From Firmicutes bacterium CAG:552 (GTDB lineage Bacteria > Bacillota > Clostridia > Christensenellales > Pumilibacteraceae), in the NCBI GenBank assembly GCA_000435495.1, contig FR884027.1, positions 1-46,238 on the forward strand: a DNA stretch of 46,238 nt. The letters are read 5' to 3'. The notes under the pieces were generated by a model. It saw nothing but the letters and a program-made list of their open reading frames with translations, ran no database searches and was not told where the DNA came from. Shown here piece by piece: positions 42,178-46,238 of this stretch (within the stretch, counting starts at the first letter, position 1; each line of letters begins with the position of its first letter). A program made the translations under genes and the position numbers.

Positions 42178-43434
42178 ATGAACAAAGCAAATCCGTTTTA
42201 CCAAAGCAATGCGATTTCAGTAGAAAAATTTATTTCCGTTGAGGATTACTCCGTCAAAGCGTACGACAAAAATTCGACTTCGCCGTACACTAAGACAAGG
42301 ATAATTTTGACTAACGGCGCAGAATTCGAACAAACCTGGTTTTTGCACCAACTTCAGCGTAATTGCCTAAACAACGACCTGAGGCGAGAAATGGCGTTAA
42401 TACGCAGACACGAGCAACAACAACAAAAAATAATTTCCGCTCTTAAACCGATTAACGAGTCCGATCTCGAAACGGCAATTTCGTACGAGCAGCTCGCCGT
42501 AGACCTTACTGCGATTCTGGCTCGACACGTTAAAGACGATTACGTAAAAAATGCGCTAAATTTTGCCTTACTCGAAGACTTCGACCATTTGTATCGCTAC
42601 GCAAACCTACTCGAAAGCGAGCTGGGTATAGACGCCAATACTCTTACGGGCGGCTATACGGAAATAACTCCGGGCAGACCTACCGTTGCCGAACCTCGCC
42701 ATCCGTACGACGAAATAAACAGACGCATAGTAAAGGAACTTGCCGATCCTTTTACCAAGCTCGTTGTTTCCATTATTACGGCTGCCGAACAGCAAACCAT
42801 GAACTACTATATGAATATCGGCGGCTTTCATCAGTCGGAGTTAGGCAAAAAACTTTACGCCGAAATCGCCATGATAGAAGAACAACACGTCACCGAATAC
42901 GGAAGTCTTATCGACTCGTCGATGTCGCCGCTCGAAAACTGGTTAGTTCACGAGTACACCGAATGTTATCTTTATTATAGTTGCTTCGCAGACGAAACAG
43001 ACGAATACGTAAAAGAAATTTTTCGTCAGCGTTATCTCGAAGAATGCGGACACCTCAGGCACGTGGCAGATTTGCTTTATAAGTACGAAGGTAAACCATG
43101 GCAGGCCGTATATTCCTCCGGCGGCGACTTTCCCGAGCCGATTCGATTCGAAGGAAATATCGAATATATCAGAAGCGTACTCGCAAAAACAATAAACTAT
43201 ACGAGATCGTTTGAAGATTATGCCCTCATAGACGACGTTCCCGACAAAGGAAATTACTTTAAATACCAAAAAATGAATATACGTAAGACCGAAAACATTG
43301 CGTCGCACCAAGTTATCAAAAACCACATCAAAGATTTCGGACAAGATTACCGCTACGAAACAAAGAAGAATCCCGTACCGTCGCTTAACGACAGAAAAAT
43401 CGATAACGTTACGGTTGCAAGGAAAAAAAGTTAA
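42178..43434 (+). CDS. Ferritin-like diiron protein of uncharacterised family
   Basis: The 418-residue soluble protein is mostly helical and has a canonical diiron ligand set: E204, E234xxH237, E262 and E289xxH292, one per helix of a four-helix bundle between residues 195 and 302. An N-terminal helical pair holds E104 and D134xxH137, resembling half of another bundle. The region between (150-190) is Pro/Gly-rich. The last 100 residues are polar and lack ferritin features. The fold is thus rubrerythrin/ferritin-like but the protein is twice the usual size, without rubredoxin cysteines. Possible roles are peroxide reduction, iron handling or oxygenase chemistry. It is divergent from the marR-ABC unit, monocistronic, and has AAAGGAG upstream of the ATG inside the switch-like leader. 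Confidence 0.75.
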   Translation: MNKANPFYQSNAISVEKFISVEDYSVKAYDKNSTSPYTKTRIILTNGAEFEQTWFLHQLQRNCLNNDLRREMALIRRHEQQQQKIISALKPINESDLETAISYEQLAVDLTAILARHVKDDYVKNALNFALLEDFDHLYRYANLLESELGIDANTLTGGYTEITPGRPTVAEPRHPYDEINRRIVKELADPFTKLVVSIITAAEQQTMNYYMNIGGFHQSELGKKLYAEIAMIEEQHVTEYGSLIDSSMSPLENWLVHEYTECYLYYSCFADETDEYVKEIFRQRYLEECGHLRHVADLLYKYEGKPWQAVYSSGGDFPEPIRFEGNIEYIRSVLAKTINYTRSFEDYALIDDVPDKGNYFKYQKMNIRKTENIASHQVIKNHIKDFGQDYRYETKKNPVPSLNDRKIDNVTVARKKS

Positions 43435-43473
43435 CCGTAATCATATTGTTCGTGAACGCAATCTTTTCCGTCT

Positions 43474-43507
43474 AAAAAGCAGTCGAAAACTTTTTCGGCT
43501 GCTTTTT
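43474..43507 (+). terminator. Intrinsic terminator of the ferritin-like gene
   Basis: A 16-bp stem with one G-T pair (43474-43489 with 43492-43507), ending in T5. Confidence 0.9.
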
Positions 43508-43931
43508 GTTGCATTTTGAACTGTTTTTTGCGTACGTACTCGCTTTTTCGTTACACAAATCATATAATAATACTTTTAAAATTTCAAAAAATCTTCTATT
43601 GTAGATTGAAATAACGCCGCATAAACTAATCTGTACTTGCTTTTTTATCGGTTCGACGACATAAAGGATAGCCATTATTTTTTGTCTTTGCAGCAAATAT
43701 TTCTCGACGGGACTTTCAATGTAACTTTTGCATATTCAAAAACACGCCTTAAACGAGTTTATTATACTTCGTTATTATTCGGTATACGTCTTACTGCGTC
43801 TATAACAAATGCTAAGCCGATTCCTTATTTTGCGTATCTGAAACGCAAAGTATCGACGATACAATAGACGATACAATATATATATAACTTGCACTAGCGG
43901 CAAATCGATCTTAAAAAACATTAAAACTTCC
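43508..43931. other. Gene-free stretch upstream of deoC
   Basis: No supported coding frame. It holds an exact 12-bp tandem duplication at 43855-43878 followed by a TA-dinucleotide run. Confidence 0.5.
43855..43878. repeat. 12-bp tandem duplication
   Basis: GACGATACAATA occurs twice in direct contact at 43855-43866 and 43867-43878. Confidence 0.95.
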
Positions 43932-43960
43932 TTGAATATTTTTCTTTCTTGTGATATAAT
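43932..43960 (+). promoter_or_regulatory. Sigma-A promoter of deoCD
   Basis: TTGAAT (43932-43937), 17-bp spacer, TATAAT (43955-43960); leader about 60 nt. No clear DeoR or CytR site was recognised. Confidence 0.75.
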
Positions 43961-44027
43961 TATAGCGTTACACGTCGCCGTCATAAACGCACCGGCGGCA
44001 GTTGGATATTATGACTGCGAGGAAAAT

Positions 44028-44702
44028 ATGGAAATAGAAAAAATTTTGTCGGCAGTGGATCATACGCTGCTCTCCCAATGCGCTACCAAAAGCGATATCG
44101 CTCAAATTTGCGATGACGGCATTAAATACAAAACCGCCTCGGTATGCATCCCTCCTTCATACGTTTCTTTTGCCAAAGAGTACGTCGGAGACAAAATCCC
44201 GGTGTGTACGGTTATCGGGTTTCCTAACGGTTACTCCGCTACTAAGATAAAATGTCTGGAAGCCGAGGACGCAGTACTAAGCGGCGCAAACGAAATAGAC
44301 ATGGTTATAAATATAGGATATCTAAAAGATCGCCGCTATGATGACCTTTTGAATGAGATAAAGGTAGTTAAAGCGGCTTGCCGAGGCCGTATATTGAAGG
44401 TAATTATAGAAACTTGCCTGCTTACCGACGATGAAAAAATAAAAATGTGCGACATTGTAAGCGAATCAGGCGCAGATTTTATAAAGACATCCACGGGATT
44501 TTCTACCGGCGGAGCTACCGAACACGATGTCACTCTATTTGCCGACCGCCTGAAAAACAGCTCGGTAAAAATTAAAGCCGCCGGAGGTATTTCGTCCATA
44601 GCGGATGCCGAAAAGTTTATTTCACTCGGCGCTTCTCGCCTCGGAACAAGTAAAATAGTAAAAATCGTCAAATCTTCGCCGATATACTCGGCAAAATTTT
44701 AG
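44028..44702 (+). CDS. deoC: Deoxyribose-phosphate aldolase
   Basis: The 224-residue class I aldolase cleaves deoxyribose-5-phosphate to acetaldehyde and glyceraldehyde-3-phosphate. The Schiff-base lysine is K153 in FIKTSTGFSTGGAT. The proton-relay residues are D91 in NEIDMVINIG and K183 in KIKAAGGIS. The N-terminal DHTLL motif is present. The ATG at 44028 has GAGGAA upstream; an in-frame ATG at 43932 lies within the promoter and is rejected. It is the first gene of a two-gene deoxynucleoside salvage unit. Length is normal. Confidence 0.96.
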   Translation: MEIEKILSAVDHTLLSQCATKSDIAQICDDGIKYKTASVCIPPSYVSFAKEYVGDKIPVCTVIGFPNGYSATKIKCLEAEDAVLSGANEIDMVINIGYLKDRRYDDLLNEIKVVKAACRGRILKVIIETCLLTDDEKIKMCDIVSESGADFIKTSTGFSTGGATEHDVTLFADRLKNSSVKIKAAGGISSIADAEKFISLGASRLGTSKIVKIVKSSPIYSAKF

Positions 44703-44711
44703 GAGGACATT

Positions 44712-45452
44712 ATGAAAAATTATCCCACCCCTCACATCGACGCTAAACCGGAGGACTTCGCAAAGACAGTACTTATGCCGGGCGATCCGCTCCGTGCAAA
44801 ATTTGTTGCCGAAACTTTTTTTGATTCGCCCAAATTGATAAATAACGTTAGAGGCATACAAGGTTATACCGGATTGTACAAATCTGTACCCGTATCCGTA
44901 ATGGCAAGCGGCATGGGCATGCCCTCCATAGGAATATACTCGTACGAGCTGTACAACTTTTTCGAAGTAGAAAATATAATAAGAGTAGGCTCGGCGGGCG
45001 GTATCGTCCCCACCGTACGGGTCAGAGACATTATCATCGGACAAGGCGCATGTACCGATTCCAACTATGCGTCCCAGTTTTGTCTGCCGGGAACGTTTGC
45101 GCCTATAGCAGACTATACCCTTTTGTCCAAGTGCGTAGATACGGCAAAAGCGCTCGGTATACGAAATTATCACGTCGGCAACGTTTTGTCCTCCGATTGT
45201 TTTTACGGGGATTCTGCGGCGCTGCCTACGCACATGCAACCCAAAAACGTCTGGGGGAAAATGGGCGTGCTTGCCGTAGAAATGGAAAGCGCAGCTCTCT
45301 ACATGAATGCGGCAAGAGCAGGCAAAAAAGCGCTCGGCATATTTACAGTGTCCGATCATCTCATAACCGGCGAAAAAACAACCGCCCTCGAACGTCAAAC
45401 TTCATTCGGCGAAATGATTAAATTAGCCCTGGAAACAGCAATATCGCTATAA
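44712..45452 (+). CDS. deoD: Purine-nucleoside phosphorylase, DeoD type
   Basis: The 246-residue enzyme belongs to the hexameric PNP/UP family and splits purine (deoxy)nucleosides with phosphate. Motifs include MPGDPLRAKFVAETF (phosphate site), RVGSAGG, VEMESAALYMNA (ribose and base site), and SDHLITGE with the base-contacting aspartate. AGGAGG precedes the ATG, 9 bp after deoC. With deoC it converts purine deoxynucleosides to free base and deoxyribose-1-phosphate; phosphopentomutase, needed between the two steps, is not in this window. Confidence 0.96.
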   Translation: MKNYPTPHIDAKPEDFAKTVLMPGDPLRAKFVAETFFDSPKLINNVRGIQGYTGLYKSVPVSVMASGMGMPSIGIYSYELYNFFEVENIIRVGSAGGIVPTVRVRDIIIGQGACTDSNYASQFCLPGTFAPIADYTLLSKCVDTAKALGIRNYHVGNVLSSDCFYGDSAALPTHMQPKNVWGKMGVLAVEMESAALYMNAARAGKKALGIFTVSDHLITGEKTTALERQTSFGEMIKLALETAISL

Positions 45453-45539
45453 AGACGACGGGGTTTTAACGCTTTGTATCATAATTCCGTTCGCTTAAAT
45501 TTATAGTAAAGTAAGGAAAAACACATAACGCATATAACT

Positions 45540-45578
45540 AAAAAAGACTAAGCCAAAATAAATCGCTTAGTCTTTTTT
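45540..45578 (+). terminator. Intrinsic terminator of deoCD
   Basis: A perfect 14-bp stem (45540-45553 with 45565-45578) with an 11-nt loop and a T6 exit. Confidence 0.88.
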
Positions 45579-45848
45579 GCGTAGTTTAATTTTTATGCTT
45601 GAGATATTTGTGTACCCATCCGGTATCGATCCTGTTGCGGTCTCATTTTCTTTTAACGCCGTAGCAAAATCATTTCTTGGATAATTTGTTCTTGACCGAC
45701 ATTCCTGTGCCTCCGAACGATAATTTTAATCATCAAAAGTATTTATTGCATCACATTAAACTGCCATAAAAACGGCAATTTACTCTTGTTTTACATAGAA
45801 AAAGACACACGCAGCGGAGTTTGTACACTACCTTTGCGTGTGCCAAAG
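45579..45848. other. Gene-free or degenerate stretch
   Basis: No complete gene. A minus-strand frame (about 45734-45551) stays open for some 60 codons without a start and ends inside the deoD terminator. A GGAGG-ATG on the minus strand near 45708 opens only ten codons. This could be a decayed gene. Confidence 0.35.
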
Positions 45849-45923
45849 TGGCGCTCCCAGAAGGATTCGAACCCTCACACTAGGTTCCGAAGACCTATGC
45901 TCTATCCATTAAACTATGGGAGC
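45849..45923 (-). tRNA. tRNA-Arg (anticodon TCG)
   Basis: The 75-nt gene folds into a standard cloverleaf. The acceptor is GCTCCCA with TGGGAGC, the D-arm is GTTT/GAGC, and the anticodon stem TAGGT/ACCTA encloses loop CTTCGGA with anticodon TCG. The T-arm is GAGGG/CCTTC with TTCGAAT, discriminator G and an encoded CCA. It reads CGN arginine codons. It stands alone, with its own promoter. Confidence 0.95.
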
Positions 45924-45937
45924 CGATTTACTCGCAT

Positions 45938-45966
45938 ATTATAATACTTTATCGATTAAATGTCAA
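45938..45966 (-). promoter_or_regulatory. Perfect sigma-A promoter of tRNA-Arg
   Basis: TTGACA (45966-45961), 17-bp spacer, TATAAT (45943-45938), 14 bp upstream of the mature tRNA 5' end. It matches the consensus at all 12 positions. Confidence 0.92.
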
Positions 45967-46027
45967 ACAAAAATTTACGTAACTAATATTCAACGAACAA
46001 ATACAAGAATATTGCTACGACTTTGGC

Positions 46028-46198
46028 ATGTCGTTGAAACATATTTTGCATTTGCATGCACGTATGGATCCTAAAAAATCATATGTGCTTACGAACGGCA
46101 AATTACGTGAAATACAAAAACTCCGAAGAACTTTGTCCGCTGCTCCTAGCATATTATTGCCTGCCTTAGAAAAAACGCACAACGCATTGGCTACATAA
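46028..46198 (+). CDS. Possible small protein or gene remnant (56 aa)
   Basis: From ATG 46028 a 56-codon frame encodes a basic, helical-looking product beginning MSLKHILHLHARMDPKKSYV and ending HNALAT. The frame extends 15 codons further upstream without a good start, and no ribosome binding site is seen. No homologue is recognised. It may be the surviving end of a decayed gene. Confidence 0.3.
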   Translation: MSLKHILHLHARMDPKKSYVLTNGKLREIQKLRRTLSAAPSILLPALEKTHNALAT

Positions 46199-46238
46199 AC
46201 GCATATACGGGACGTTCTTTTGCCTACTTTCCGTATAG

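Noticed and set aside
43637..43867. A 76-codon plus-strand frame upstream of deoC
   Set aside because: TTG start without signal; ends inside the 12-bp tandem duplication; composition is that of spacer DNA.
44622..45398. A 258-codon minus-strand frame opposite deoC-deoD
   Set aside because: Antisense shadow; both enzymes on the plus strand have complete active-site motifs and ribosome binding sites.
45660..45740. In-frame TGA codons in a minus-strand frame that might suggest stop-codon reassignment
   Set aside because: TGA is used as a normal stop elsewhere in the window (for example the ATGA junctions of gltX, mrnC and thyA), and the frame has no supported gene.

Overview
The window looks like a chromosomal stretch of a moderately AT-rich, low-GC Gram-positive bacterium, most likely an anaerobic member of the Clostridia. 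The evidence is a YyaC/DUF1256 sporulation-type protein, AddAB rather than RecBCD, Mini-ribonuclease III, a DegV protein, a CmpB-family membrane protein, strong AGGAGG-type ribosome binding sites, and sigma-A promoters that nearly all have a 17-bp spacer. Most of it is core housekeeping DNA. No insertion sequence, prophage, CRISPR array or rRNA was recognised. The species cannot be named from this window.

Layout. 1-5.2 kb: a very large CvpA-like membrane protein with a tandem-repeat C-terminal region (minus strand, runs off the left edge), an MGMT-family protein (plus) and a normal CvpA protein (minus). 5.2-13 kb: yyaC (plus) converges on an eight-gene minus-strand operon gltX-MFS-mrnC-thyA-folA-rlmB-tpiA-gpmI, joined by ATGA overlaps and driven by one promoter at 13052-13080. 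13.3-15.8 kb: a three-gene operon of uncharacterised membrane proteins whose last gene is frameshifted by an exact 25-bp tandem duplication. 15.9-17.8 kb: pepV and thioredoxin. 18.3-24.3 kb: addB-addA followed by a new 51-codon gene. 24.4-28 kb: a lipoprotein, a CmpB-family protein, a duplicated YegP-like protein and a PH-domain membrane protein. 28-32.6 kb: a TIGR04076 protein, tex and gdhA. 32.8-38.4 kb: ftsH with an overlapping unknown gene, then degV, lepB and a nucleophile-less alpha/beta-hydrolase-like protein whose message appears leaderless. 38.4-43.4 kb: a MarR-controlled ABC exporter fusion, divergent from a ferritin-like diiron protein with an SD-masking leader hairpin. 44-45.5 kb: deoC-deoD. 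45.8 kb: tRNA-Arg(TCG) with a perfect consensus promoter.

Functionally, the long operon mixes translation (gltX, mrnC, rlmB), one-carbon/dTMP synthesis (thyA, folA) and lower glycolysis (tpiA, gpmI). deoC-deoD salvage deoxynucleosides and feed glyceraldehyde-3-phosphate into the same glycolytic segment. AddAB handles double-strand breaks. FtsH, LepB, DegV, the CvpA proteins and several unknown membrane proteins make envelope biology a strong theme. The most unusual items are the repeat-bearing CvpA fusion, the 25-bp duplication frameshift, the tetra-helical diiron protein with its small RNA switch, and the leaderless hydrolase-like gene.
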